DNA from: Dioscorea cayenensis subsp. rotundata
Lineage: Eukaryota > Streptophyta > Magnoliopsida > Dioscoreales > Dioscoreaceae
Reading direction: 5' to 3'
Assembly: GCF_009730915.1 (NCBI RefSeq)
Contig: NW_024087168.1
Coordinates: forward strand, 62,001 to 126,000
Length of the DNA stretch: 64,000 nt
Position 1 is the first letter of the stretch. Every line of letters starts with the position of its first letter. Position numbers and translations under genes: made by a program. Below are positions 34,061-46,879 of this stretch, piece after piece. A model generated the notes under the pieces. It did no database searches. It saw only the letters and a list, made by a program, of their open reading frames with translations, and was not told the DNA's origin.

Positions 34061-35565
34061 CTTTACCTAATTTTCTTCTGAGTTTTTCCTAATTTTTGTG
34101 GTGTTTTGGTTCTAGGTCTGCTAACGAATGACTATAATTTTGATCGCAAGTTCACAATCTTGGCCTAGAGTGCTTCCGAAGTGGTATTGTAATATATAAA
34201 CCTTTTGATTGATTTATTTCTGAATTTTTGTTGGTTTGGTGATTAATTAACTTTTTCTAGGGTTAGGGTTCATTGATTCTAGGTATCAAATATTGTTTTC
34301 AAAGAAGAAGATGATGGTGGTGGAGAAGATCTCTTCCTTATAAGGTTTTTTCTATGTGATCTCTAGATCTTTTCTTCATTTCATTTCATTTCATTTCCTT
34401 TCAAAATGTTGAGTTCTGCTAGTGATTTCTCTTTTTATGCACAATGATTTTCAAGGTTGAATTGGGTTTTAATGATCTATTTTAGGGAAGATAAATATTC
34501 AGGCATGCACTGTTTGATATGGGTTATTTGAATTTCTATATAAAAATCAAAACAAAAGTAAAAAACATCTGCTTAATTGAATTCAAAGTTGTGTATTATT
34601 CTACAAGATTAATTAATGAATACAAAAATTTAATACTGTCGTGATGTAATTCTTCAATTTAGTTTTTTAAAAAATAAAAATACAACGTAAACATATAAGA
34701 TTTATGAAGTTTGACAAAGTGTTTCTTTCCTCGAGAATAAAACAGTCATATTATTAAAAATATTATAATTTATAAAATTACCCCTGTACCATTCCTTATT
34801 TAGTATTTATTTCAGAGCCATATACAACAGTATCTAAATAAGAATTATACAATTAAATTTAATTAGAATTCAGATAAACATTATGGTAATTAAATCTTAA
34901 TTATAGTTATAGGGCTGAATTCAAGATATTAGAATTTTATCATCTTTTTTCCAAACTTTGTGAATAGAATCTGAATTATATCTGAAGTTTTATTTTTTGT
35001 TCATAAAAGAAAATTCTTCTTTTTTTTCCCTGTTAGTGATTTTGATTTTGATTTTGATTTTTTTTAATGGATTCCAGCGCATATTTTATCTGCTAGAAAG
35101 TAAAGAGTAAGGTTATATGTGTACTTCCATGAATAAAAATTCAAAAAAGCATTTTTTTTGTGTTCTTTACTGTTTGATTGTGCGTTATTATATGAAAATT
35201 GTGTTTCAAATTTTTGCCTGTATATATTCATGTTCTAGAGTTTCCAATCATCAAAATTGTCCTGCTCTTGTCTGTTTCATCCCTCTTTTACATTTATAGC
35301 CTTACAAAGTCTGATAATTGCATGTTATCTATATATATATAAATTGGGCTTTTTCTGCAAACCTTGGCAAAGCCCATAATTGCTTATATCTAAGATTTTT
35401 GCATATATATATATATAACCTCACAAGGTCTTATTTGATATATATATTTAAAAGAAAAAAACAAAGAAGAACATCTTATCTGTGTGTGTGCATACACCCG
35501 TGCCGAATTCATAATTGCATTTGACCCCTGAAAAACCTGAAAGTTTATATATGTATAAACTTTCC
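34061..35565. other. AT-rich stretch, intron-like
   Basis: No gene is recognised; T-rich sequence with TA microsatellites near 35330 and 35405. Confidence 0.4.
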
Positions 35566-35758
35566 CATTGGTGCAGCCCCGGAAATAACCATCCTTATAG
35601 ATGAGAGACCATAGTTATCAACCACTGGGCTCTTGGTAATCTCAATTAGAATTGGTGGCACAAATGGTGCAATTGTGACCTTATACTTTTGCACTAGCTC
35701 CATCAACTTCACAACATCTTATAAGTATAGTTGCACTAGACCTTATCCCACAAAGCAA
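35566..35758 (-). pseudogene. 4-coumarate:CoA ligase fragment
   Basis: The minus strand encodes LCGIRSSATILI, then after a small deletion [30 protein letters not shown] and [16 protein letters not shown]. This matches the middle of plant 4CL, an AMP-forming ligase that activates hydroxycinnamic acids for lignin and flavonoid synthesis. Only about 65 residues remain, without the AMP-binding box or C-terminal domain. It is in inverse orientation to the peptidase exons that surround it. A close 4CL-like acyl-CoA ligase could be the source instead. Confidence 0.8.
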
Positions 35759-35834
35759 CACAAAGTTGAATTTTTACAGAAACAACAAAAACTAGATTAT
35801 TAACAGAACATTTTTTCTTTGCTTTTGACTTCAG

Positions 35835-38430
35835 CATCAATGCTCGAAACAGCACGGCAAATAGTTGATTCTGGCTGGGTCCCTCCGCGACCAATAATTT
35901 TTCTTTTCAATGGTCCTGAGGAAGTTTTTTTCTTTTGGTAAAAAAACATTATCAATTTTGCTCATCATGCTTAGTTCCTTTTTCTTACCCTCAAAAATTT
36001 CATTGCTCGGGTCTTCTATGCAAATTTCTTATACTAATGTGTTCTCGCTTTTGTCTTTTTCTTATTTCACTAGAAGTGGCGAAATGCATGGAAATGTTAA
36101 AAAAATGCAGATCATTCACTTTATCCAGGGTCATTCACTGGAAATGAATTTCACGTGATATTTTGAACAGATTTTTCATGCAACATTAACCAATTTGATT
36201 GCTCATGCTCCTTATAAAAATGACATCTGAGACAATGGAATAACCTAAGCAGCTTATTTTGAAAGGTGTTACTGCTTCGTAGGGCCATGGAATCAATTAT
36301 AATGATGAATCGATTTTAATTTTTATGTTTAATATTTTTGGTAACAGGCAACACTTAAATGGTTTAATTGTGTGCAGGGTTCAAGTCAATTTTTCCCTAA
36401 GATTCTTGTTGTTGTGTGATTGTTAGCCTAGATCTCTCTTTTCTTGCAGTTTGAATTCTTACAATTTCATATATTGCAAATGCCAGTTAATCAGATCACT
36501 TTTTTACTTCTGAATAAATTTCCATACAATACCTATTTGCAAGTACTTCTTTATAAATTTGAGAGCTTATTTTTATTATTTTCTGACAAATCTTTGTCTG
36601 GTTTGAGAAAGTACCCTAGGCTTGATCTTTTTGGACTGCTCAACACTAGCTTTAGTAAGAAGAATAATGCTTCACTTTGACATTTTAATTTTAGTTATTC
36701 TTTTACCCAATGAAATAGATGGTGTTTACTTGGCATGTGGCAATTATTGTGTTGATTTTTAATTCATTTGTATGACCCTGTTCATAAGCATAATGGAAGT
36801 CTCGGTTCAGGTAGCTTTGAATTAAATCATGTGGAGGATCTTCTATAATTTTTTAAAGTTTATAGTTTGTATTGCTCGTTTTTCATATTTGCCAATGCTG
36901 ATTACAAAAATTGCTATGCTTATTCTGGCCAGACCCAATATATATTTAATATGCATTCTAGTGATGATTTGTGCAAATGTTGGTAGTTCTATTAATGGGC
37001 TTCTTTGGAACCATAAGAATTGATGTATCTATTTGACAATAAAGTGTTGTTAACTTGCTTTATATTGCACACTTCTTGCTTTACTAAGGTTTTATATTTG
37101 ACAGATCTGGTGTGCCAATCTGGACCTGGGTCTTGGCCATCAAAAATATATGTTCAATCTGCGATTTATCCCATGGCAACCAGTTCAGCACAGGTTGCTT
37201 GCTGCTCAAATCTTGTTCACATTAATGCTTCTATAATTGGACTGTGGTTTCCGATAATGGTAGTAATCTCATGTGCATTTTTGTGTTCATCTTTGAATCG
37301 CAGTATTCTTCATTAGTTTTGAAAAATGTGAATGATATGAATTCTCTGATAACTGAACGCCATGATTCATTTTGGCAAATAATAGAAGGAAATTAGTATA
37401 GAAGCTAATTAAACTTACATTTCTCGGTTACTTGCCTATATACAGAAAATGTGCCATTGGATTTACTTATAACATTTCCTTTTTAATATCTGATGGATTA
37501 GGATGGTTGCTCAGTAAATTGTTTTGCTCTGTTGCAACCTGTAAACATGTTCTTTTTTACAGTCTCTAATAACTAGTGGAAACGTTTGTGAGGAAGACTG
37601 GTTTTAAATGAAAGTTTGAAATGGTTTGGTAGATTTTCAGTCAAACATTATCCTATGAGAAGAAACTGTCGTCTTAAATTCTGTTTCTCATGCATTTTCA
37701 CAACATTTTCATTGTTGTCCTCTACTTTTGGTAATGCTCATCCGTAACATGTTTATTCAGGATATATTTGGCACGATTCCTGGGGATACAGATTACTGGA
37801 TTTTTGCTAAAGATAATGGCGATATTCCAGGACTGGACATTATCTTTGTCCTTGGTGGTTATTTCTATCATACATCTTACGATACAATCGAAAGGCTATT
37901 GTATGCATCAGGAAGTACTGTTATTCAAATTCTCTCTGTTTTGAATATCTTGATCTTAATATCTTCACTAAGTGGGTTTTGATATTAGAATGTATTGATG
38001 AAACAGTCCCGGAAGTATTCAAGCACGTGGTGAAAATCTTTTCAACTTGATTGAAGCTTTTGCTAACTCTCCACTACTACAAAATGCTAAACAAAGGTCT
38101 GATATGGCTGCTAAAAAAGGAAAGGAGGGTGAATGTGCTGTCTCCTCTGATTTTATATAGTTCTTTATGGTACATGCCATATTCTAGTTTATGAGTTATT
38201 TTTTTAGTATGGCATGTATTCTAAACAGGTTAATTTCTAATTGTTTTATGTTCACTAAGTGATGTGTACAATGTTTCTTTTATACTGTGTTATAGATATA
38301 CTACTCAAGAAGAGTATCCTTGGTCCTCCACACTTTGCCAGTACTCATTTTCTTTCTTATGCCACTAATTCTGTCTTCCTAATGTTGCGCTGCACCACTA
38401 CGTTGCAATATTTACTGACATGCTGAAAGG
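35835..38430 (+). pseudogene. ER M28 metallopeptidase (ERMP1-like), partial exons
   Basis: Exon pieces appear in the right order with splice-like borders. 35835-35930 holds SMLETARQIVDSGWVPP with the FNGPEE active-site region. 37105-37193 holds LVCQSGPGSWPSK and AIYPMATSSAQ. 37761-37903 holds IPGDTDYWIFAKDNGDIPG and GYFYHTSYDT. 38007-38160 holds PGSIQARGENLFNLIEAF and ends in a stop. 38296-38430 holds YYSRRVSLVLHTLPV. These match the plant homologue of endoplasmic reticulum metallopeptidase 1, a membrane-bound zinc exopeptidase. The N-terminal exons and the exon with GSHGF are missing, and the transmembrane C-terminus is replaced by TPI sequence, so it is a fossil. Confidence 0.85.
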
Positions 38431-38458
38431 TAAAATATGATGATTTTATGGGCACTAG

Positions 38459-39060
<602 letters not shown>

Positions 39061-39254
39061 GAAATTAAAAAAAATTAAATAACCTTCATAGAGTCCCGCA
39101 GCAGGTAAGAGAGGATCGTCCAGCAGGTAAGAGAGAGTTCTTAGAGTGAGGATCGTCCCATGTGCATGATTTTTATATCTTCATCTTCTTCACCCGGGTC
39201 CCGCATCAAGAGAGAAAGCCTTTCATCCTTGCATGGGTATGCTGACTTTTTTTT

Positions 39255-39570
39255 TTAGTACTCCCGGTCCCACCATGGAGAAAGGATCCTCCAATCATAC
39301 ATCATCATGCTATTTTTTATATATTTTTTATATCCTAGCGGTACCGCCATGGAAGGGAAAATTAGCCCTCCTTCTCTTTTTCACCTCGGTCCCACCATCC
39401 TTTTTCATGCCATGCTGAAATATTTTTTCTGACCGGGCCCACAATGGACAGAAGAGATGTATCAATTGTTTTTTTTAACTTCCCCGGTCCCACCTAGAGA
39501 AGAACTTAACCCCCCTTGAAGATCATCCTATCCTCCTTAACTAATAGCCAAAGATCCGGGCCCACCATAT
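39255..39570 (+). repeat. degenerate repeats with CCGGTCCCACCATGG
   Basis: About six variants (CCCGGTCCCACCATGGAG, GCGGTACCGCCATGGA, TCGGTCCCACCATC, CCGGGCCCACAATGGA and others) at 45-80 bp spacing. Confidence 0.7.
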
Positions 39571-39672
39571 TGTTTAGATTTTTTTTTAACCAAAAGATCT
39601 CTCTGTTTTTTTTAAATATCCGAATTTTTTATTTGAATTTGATTAGTTTCTATTTAAACTCGAATTTTTTTT

Positions 39673-39675
39673 AAT

Positions 39676-39719
<44 letters not shown>
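39673..39719. repeat. TTTA microsatellite
   Basis: About eleven TTTA units in a row. Confidence 0.9.
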
Positions 39720-40049
39720 TCCGGATTAAATTCGAGTCTCTAAAATTATTTTTTTTATTTAATTCGTTTTTATTTTATTTAAATTAAAACTTCAAATTTT
39801 ATTCAAATTAAAACTCTTTTTTTTATATACACAAATCCTTTTATCACCATCAAGCTTGTCTTGGTATGTATGCACCATCAGATCATTGATGGTGTAGATC
39901 CTGGCGTCCCGGAGCTTCTTGATATCTCCGAGCAATCGTGTTCATGATTACAAAGATAGGATCTTGTATTGGTATCTTCATCTTTATCCATGTTATCTTC
40001 TTCAACATCTTTAGTTCATCTCTTTCCTTCTTTAGCTTTGCTGTAACAC

Positions 40050-40165
40050 GACATGCGGCATCATATTAACATAGAGCATGACTTAGCCTTTGTCGCGCTG
40101 ATATGAGGCATGACATACAGCATCGTACTGATATAAAGCATTAAGCATGACATACAGTATCGTGC
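40050..40165. repeat. short tandem repeats with GCATGACATACAG
   Basis: Three diverged units of about 35-45 bp (ATAGAGCATGACTTAGC, GAGGCATGACATACAGCATCG, AAGCATGACATACAGTATCG). Confidence 0.7.
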
Positions 40166-41253
40166 TGACAGCTTGCAAATGTCTTGGCTTTGCTATCTTT
40201 TTATTCTTGACTGGTATAAGGTAATCCAATGTGAGCTCCTAATTAATAATTGAGCCCTTCCCATACTCTTTGATGTGCTGGTTGACCAAACGACTGTTAA
40301 ACCGCAACTTAGATTTATTCAAAACCACCGGATCAACAAGTACCTCATCGGATGGCGTGCATATTGTTGTAATCAATGTGTTAGAGTTTCGCCTTCGATG
40401 CAGTAGCATTGAAGGAGACGACTTGTAGTGCAGAACGAGTGACCGGTTGGCTTTGGGTTTTGGCTTCGGCTTCGGTTTTAACTTCAACGGAGCAGCAATG
40501 GCGGACAACATCGGCAGCAGCAACAGCAACACCGGAAGCATGCAAGGGTGGCAGCGCCGACGTTGGCTCCCTTCTTCCTTCTTCTTCGTCTTTTGGCGCC
40601 TTCGTCTTCTTCTCTTCGTTCTTCTTCCTCTGTGCTTGTTGATTCCTCTGTTCTTCTTTTCTTTAGGTTTCGGCTGGCTTCTCCGGGGGTTCCCGTCTTC
40701 TTCTTTTTTCCCCTCTTCTGTTCTTCTTCTTCTTTGCTATTTTTTCCATATGAGTATATGCTTCGCCTAGAGAAAACCAGATTGCCTCTCCTTCGTCTTT
40801 CTCCCGTCGGTCCCGTCCTCTCCCCATCCCTCCCCTCCCTAAAACCATGAAAATGGACGTGGGCAGTTATGAAGATCGTGAGACGTGTGGGCGACCATTC
40901 CTCTCACGTTCTCATGCATCCCACGTCTCCTTCTCTCTTAAATATATATATATTACATTATATATATTTGTTATATTATATACATATATATAATATTTAT
41001 TCTATTTTATTTATTTTATTATTTTAGTTATTTTATTTATATTTTATATTATTAATTTATTACCATTATTATATATATTATCTTTTTTTATCAGATTTCA
41101 GTTTTGTATACAATATATATATTTATAAGATATATATTTTATTTTATTATTTTTTTTTAAGATATATATTATATTATTATTATTATTTTTTTTAGTTGAT
41201 TTGATTAATTGATTTGTTGTTATATATATTATTTTATTTATTATATATATATT

Positions 41254-41785
41254 TAATTTATTTTATTTTATTATTTTTATTATCATTATAATTATTATTT
41301 GATTTGATTTTTTTTGAATTTATTAGCGGATTTTATTTTCTTTTTAATTATTTTTTTGCTTATTTTTTTTAATTTATCTTATTATATATATATTTATTTT
41401 TTTACGATTTGATTTATTTTATTTGCTATTTTTAAAAAAAATATATATTTTATCCTATTTTTTAAAACTAATTATTATTTTTTTATTTTAATTTATTATA
41501 TTTATTATATATATATTTATTTTATTTTATTTTATTATTTCTATTATCATTATGATTATTATTTGATTTGATTTTTTTTGAATTTATTATCGGATTTTAT
41601 TTTCTTTTTAATTATTTTTTTTGCTTATTTTTTTTAATTTATCTTATTATGTATATATATTTACTTTTTTTATGATTTGATTTATTTTATTTGCTTTTTT
41701 TTAAAAAAAATATTTTATCCTATTTTTTTAAACTAATTATTATTTTTTTATTTTAATTTATTACATTTGTTATATATATATTGCC
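41254..41785. repeat. tandem duplication of about 264 bp, T-rich
   Basis: Two near-identical units share ATTATTTGATTTGATTTTTT and TTATTTTCTTTTTAATTA. Confidence 0.8.
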
Positions 41786-41864
41786 TCGTGATTTGTATTC
41801 GCGGTTGATCCTGGTATTGTGGTTGCATCAAGATCGGTATTATAGGCTGGTCTTGAACTTTGGA

Positions 41865-42220
41865 TCGCCTTGAGATCGGTGCTCTTGATTTATCCGGAGA
41901 TTTAAATATTTAGATCGCCTTGAGATCGGTGCTCTCGACAGTTATTGATATTTGAGTATTTTGAATCGCCTCGAGATCAGTGCTCTTGGCTTATCCGGAG
42001 ATTTGAATATTTCTATCGCCTCGAGATCAAGGCTCTTGGCTAATCTTGATATATCTTAATATTTGAGTATTTTGGATCACCTCGAGATGGGTGCTCTTGG
42101 CTAATCTTGATATTTGAGTATTTTGAATCGCCTCAAGATCGATGCTCTTGGCTGATTCGGATATTTGATTATTTTGGATCGCCTCGAGATCAATGCTCTT
42201 GGCTTATCCGGAGATTTGAC
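41865..42220 (+). repeat. tandem array with ATCGCCTCGAGATC
   Basis: About seven units of 45-65 bp, each ATCGCCT(T/C)GAGATC then GTGCTCTTGGCT then GATATTTGAGTATTTTG. Longer and shorter versions alternate. The array lies just inside the LTR end. Confidence 0.85.
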
Positions 42221-42289
42221 CGACACTCTGCTTTATGCATACTTTATTGCAATCGACACGTACACTTGCGCCTTTATCACTTATCAGGT

Positions 42290-42740
42290 TAGAACCAATC
42301 AATCTTGAGGACCTTTTCTAATTGCTTGTCAGCACCAACATATATAAAGGAATCAACATCTTTCTTAGGATGTTAGAAGGTTGAGAGAGTAGGTTGTGTT
42401 GTGAAGAGACCCTAGTCATAGATGTACTGGTCATTAGCAGCAAAACCAAACTCTATTCCCTTCTCTTGGTTGAACAGCCTTTGGTCATACATAACTTCCG
42501 TAGCATGGCCAGCTCTAGTGTTGGCCATACCAAGAGCAACTTTCTCACTAACATAGTGGTCTCTATCCCTTGTGAGCTTGCTCTTTTATCCCATTGCTGC
42601 ATCTTTGGCTCCTAACCTTCATTCCCATTCCTTCTCATGCCTTTTCTCCTCATAGATCTTATCACACTGCACCTTCTCCTCCCTTTCATCCCTAGTCTTC
42701 TTCCGTTGCTTATGCTGCTCTAATACTTCCTCTCAGGCTA
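42290..42740 (-). pseudogene. SKIP/SNW-domain splicing factor, C-terminal fragment
   Basis: The minus strand encodes VSEKVALGMANTRAGHATEV, MYDQRLFNQEKGIEFGF, DQYIYD, GLFTTQPTLSTF and QLEKVLKIDWF, preceded by an Arg/Glu-rich stretch (IYEEKRHEKEWE, AKDAAMG). This is the C-terminus of plant SKIP (SNW/Prp45), which acts in pre-mRNA splicing and transcription. At least five stops are present, so it is a pseudogene. No introns are visible, which allows either a retrocopy or capture from an intron-poor gene. Its end lies about 10 bp from the end of the LTR at 42279. Confidence 0.85.
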
Positions 42741-42974
42741 GGGTCAATGGAAGGCTTCAGAATTTGAGAGAGAAAAAGAAGAGTAAATATTCCTTGAAGC
42801 AAAGAAAAAATAAAATAATAGGTACTCAGCCACACGATATGATGATGTTCATGACATGTTGGATTTTTGTTAACAATGTGAGCTTCAATGACTTAAATAA
42901 GATTGATTTTAAAGTTTGGGTACTTGATTAAAATTTTTGAAAGTTTAGTGACTCAAAGTTGGGTGACCATTTAA
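42741..42974. other. short unassigned flank
   Basis: No gene is seen. It contains the TAA target site (42972-42974) of the MITE that follows. Confidence 0.5.
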
Positions 42975-43161
42975 GGGGATGTTCGGTTGTCTGTAATTAG
43001 AATTACATGTAAGTAAAATTACAGTGTAACTGAAAATGCTGTATTTCAACTTACATCATTGCTGTTTGGTTTGCTGTAACTAGGAATGATGTATTTACTT
43101 TTTATTTGTTTGGTTTGATATAAGTTTAAAGATATAGTTACCATGTAAGTGAGTTGGTGAG

Positions 43162-43221
<60 letters not shown>
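43162..43221. repeat. ATT microsatellite
   Basis: About twenty ATT units inside the MITE. Confidence 0.95.
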
Positions 43222-43752
43222 TAATACTCTTCATTAAAATTAATTTAAATAAAATTAATTAATTAATTTAATAAATTTAAAAATATTTAATTTTTATTTA
43301 ATTTTATTACTTGAAAAAATTATAATTAATTTTATTAATTTTATAAAATAATTATGATAAAATATTTAATTACATAAATATTAAACTATAAAAATATAAT
43401 ATTTATTTAATTTTATTACTTTAAAATACTTTTAAAATTAATTTTTGAAAACAATATAATATTTCAATAATCAAAAATATTTTTCTTATAAATATTTAAT
43501 CATATAAATAGTAAATTATTAAAATATTTAATATTTATTTAATTTTATTACTTAAAAAATATTTTTATAATTATTTTTAAAACAATATAATATTTTCAAT
43601 AAAAAAATATTTTTGTCATAAAATTTTTTAATCATATAAATATTTAATATTTATTTAATTTTATTACATAAAAATATTTTTATATTTAAATTTAAAGATA
43701 ATTTACTTTATTAAATATTTTTATAATTAAATATAATGGTGAGTGAATATGA

Positions 43753-44027
43753 GGCTTCATTACACTAATGGCCACAAAAGTTTGTGACTTATATCGCTGT
43801 GGCCACATAAGTATTTTTTGTAACTAAATGGCCATAAAAGTTTTCTCCAGGAGCACCGGTGGCCAAAAAGTCCTGTTTGGAGGCCATTTCCGGCTTCTTA
43901 GCTGACATGGATGCCACCGTGTAATATAATATTATAAACTCGATGACGTGGCAGTTCAACTCAAACACATTGTATGAGTAATCCAAATCAGCAGGCTGAG
44001 TCACCTGCTGAGTCATCTCCCCCTTCT
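43753..44027 (+). repeat. MULE-B left terminal inverted repeat
   Basis: 275 bp matching 50898-51172 in inverse. It repeats the words TGGCCAC and GGCCA and would hold the transposase binding site and promoter. Confidence 0.93.
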
Positions 44028-44439
44028 AAGCATCTTTGTCCAAATCCCTAGCAAACCCACATTTTCCCTTCCCAGCACAGATTCCACCACCCCGCACTAA
44101 TCTTGCCCCACCACCCGCACCTCCTCGTCGCTTCCCTTCAACCGATCTCCACCACATTGACTTTTGAAAGTGTCCAGCATTGTTACAGGTAAGCGAACCC
44201 CAATTGAGAATGGTACTGATTTCTTTGAGGAAGTGTTTTTCTCATGTAAACTCTCCAGTATTGTGTCTCTTGTAGGTAATATATAGTGATTTAAGCATAT
44301 TGAGTGATATGTTTTTCCCATTGCAGTCTTACATTTTTTTTCCAGTGTTCATTTTTCTTGATCTGTTAATTAGATTAGAACTCATGTTTTATGAAAGGAA
44401 TTTAAATGTTGATAACATTTGAACTCATATGTTGATATA

Positions 44440-44700
44440 CTTTAAAAAAACAAGTGCACAATCAACAACACTAATTATCTGCAGAAATTTGAAAACATAA
44501 CTGCACCAATTATCTGCAAATCGAGAAATTCGACAAATTCGATCGCAGAAATTCTATACCAAAAAACACAAATTCTTCATGCGAAATTCGCGTAATTTAA
44601 AAATCGCAAATCATCTGCAGTAATTTAAAAAAACAAGTCTACACAATCACTAGCACCAATTATCTGCAGAAATCTGAGGAAAAAAAAACTACACAATTCT
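44440..44700 (-). repeat. left subterminal repeats of MULE-B (GCACCAATTATCTGCAG)
   Basis: Three or four copies of CACTAATTATCTGCAGAAAT or variants with ACACAATC, inverse in sense to the array at 49580-50205. Confidence 0.75.
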
Positions 44701-45106
44701 AATTTAGTTTGTTTGGTTGTTTGATTTTCTATTTTTGGTTTTAGTAATGTCCTGGTCTACGAAAATTAGCAATGTCCTGTTTGACATTTTCATCCCGTAT
44801 TGTTTGATTGTCCTAGTTTTTCAATTAGTAGTGTTCTAGTTTACATAATTAGTATTGTTTCATTGTTAATTATCTATTGTTGTTGTTTTGTTTTAGTAAT
44901 GAATACATTAATTGTTTATATAAGTAGTACTGTCCTGGTTTATATTTTCAACATTTTCTTGCTATATTTGATTGATTGTTAGGCTTTTAAATTATGGTTT
45001 CACATAATGTCATGATATGCATTTTTAGTTTCAACATTATCTTGATGTTTTACAAATTTAGCAAAGTGACTGATAAAATTTTCAATGTGAACTCATCCAG
45101 CTAATA

Positions 45107-46815
45107 TGGAAAATATTGATGGGGTTTCAACTGAAGAGGAGGAGTTCAGTGATACAAATTATGATCTTCAATCTGGTGATGAGGATTATCAACAAGTTAT
45201 GGTTGAACAGAGAAAAAATAAAGGGGGCATACCATGGGATACACCATATCTTTTTCTCAAGGTGTTGTAGAAGGAGTTGTTGAAAAAAAGATTGTGAATC
45301 GGATGATGAAAAATTCGAGGAGTTATTCACGGATCCGAATCGATGGTGATGATAAACCTAGGGTCGTGGAGTTTAATGAAGAGAAGGAACTATACAACCC
45401 AAGCTTAAAGGTTGGAATGTTGTTTAGGGATTTTGAGCAGCTGAAGAAGGCATGCAGAAACTGGGGAATTAATAATAAATTTCAGGTATGGTTCCCACAA
45501 AATAATAAAAAGAGAGTGATTTGTGCATGCCACAACAAACAATGCTCTTTTAGGATTTATGCAGCTCGCATGAGCAAAGACAATCCATTAGTGCAAATCA
45601 AGAGTGTCAATTTTGATCACACATGTGGAAAGGTTTTCACCAATTTTCATGGTACTTCAAAGTGGCTTGCTATTAAATATCTTGACAAATTTAGAGCTGA
45701 TCCAAACTGGAGCTACAATGGGATAATTAAACAAGTTAAAGATGACCATGGTTTCAGAATCTCTAGTATGAAAGCTTGGAGAACCAAAAATTTGGCAATG
45801 AAGTGGGTCAATGGAGATGAAGCTGAGCAATATACAAAGCTTATCCGGTATGCAGCTGAGCTTAGGCAGAGTAATCCAGGCACGACGGTGATATTATGGA
45901 GGGATGAAGGTGTTTTTAAAGGGTTTTATGTTTGCTTGAAGCCCTTAAAAGATGCATTCCGGTCAGGTTGTAGACCATTTATAGGCCTTGATGATTATTT
46001 TTTGAAAGGTCTATATGATGGGCAAGTGTCAGCTCTGATGAGGGATTGACTCGACGATTGTATTTTTCCAATTGCTTATGCAGTGGTTTTGATTGAAAAC
46101 AGAGAAAGTTGGACTTGGTTTATGGAGGCTTTAAGGGATGATTTGGAGATTTGGAATAGCAAATATGTCACCATAATGAGTGATCGGCAAAAGGTTAGTT
46201 TGTATGTTGTATGATTAAAATAATTTCCAATGGCACTAACTACCAACTAATTTTGTGGCTTATATTTGCAAGGATTAAAAAGGGTTGTTGAAGAAGTGTT
46301 TCCAGATGTAGAACATAGAAATTGTGTTAGACACATCTACACAAATTTCAGGGAGAAATTCAGAGGTAAAGCCTTAAAGGATTTTCTATGGAATGCTGCA
46401 AGGGCAACTTATGTATAGAGATTTAACTATTAGCTTGGAGTAATAGAGAAAGAAAATCCAGATGCCATAAAATGGCTTGACCATCAAGACAGACCATATG
46501 CAAGCTGGACTAGGGCATTGTTCTCTACTTCAAGTAAGTGTGACATCCTTTTGAACAACATTTGTGAGTGCTTTAACAGGTATATACTTGATGCAAGAGA
46601 TAAGGGAATCATCACAATGCTTGAGATGATCAAGGTGAAGTTGATGAGGAGAATGAAAAAGAAGAAAGAACAGATGTTGAAGTACAAGGGCAATATATGC
46701 CCAAAAATTCAAAAGAAACTTAATAAGATGAAAGAAGAATCACTACTACACACCAGATTTTTCAGGTGGGCCCAAAGTACAAATCATAGGTTCTTGAGGG
46801 GAATCCTATATTGTT
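45107..46815 (+). pseudogene. MULE-B transposase (MURA-type), C-terminally truncated
   Basis: The frame opens MENIDGVSTEEEEF at 45107, with an acidic N-terminus; one or two shifts lie near 45260-45345. The DNA-binding domain is long and well kept (LKVGMLFRDFEQLKKACR, CACHNKQCSFRIYAAR, HTCGKVF, KFRADPNWSY; 45405-45800). The catalytic core follows with Asp in FIGLDDYFLKG, a stop at 46047-46049, the second Asp in IMSDRQK (about 46180) and the Glu in NNICECFNRYILDARDKG (about 46560). An intron at about 46193-46272 fits. The SWIM finger and C-terminus are missing; similarity ends near 46790. Inactive, but less decayed than MULE-A. Confidence 0.9.
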
Positions 46816-46879
46816 GACATGGTTTGTTGATGAAATTGGAGATTAATGTTAGACTGGTTTATGTGTTCACTAGCAACTG

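Noticed and set aside
39233..39418. small protein frame starting MGMLTFFF
   Set aside because: It falls in the GC-rich repeat region of the LTR; its ATGs come from the repeated CCATGG motif.
40447..40850. overlapping Leu/Phe/Ser-rich open frames
   Set aside because: They come from a CT-rich low-complexity stretch in the LTR region; open frames in all phases are expected there.
43789..44016. 75-codon open frame in the left MULE-B inverted repeat, with an equal one at 50909-51136
   Set aside because: They lie wholly inside the inverted repeats and point outward; the equal length follows from the repeats being copies, and no protein motif is visible.
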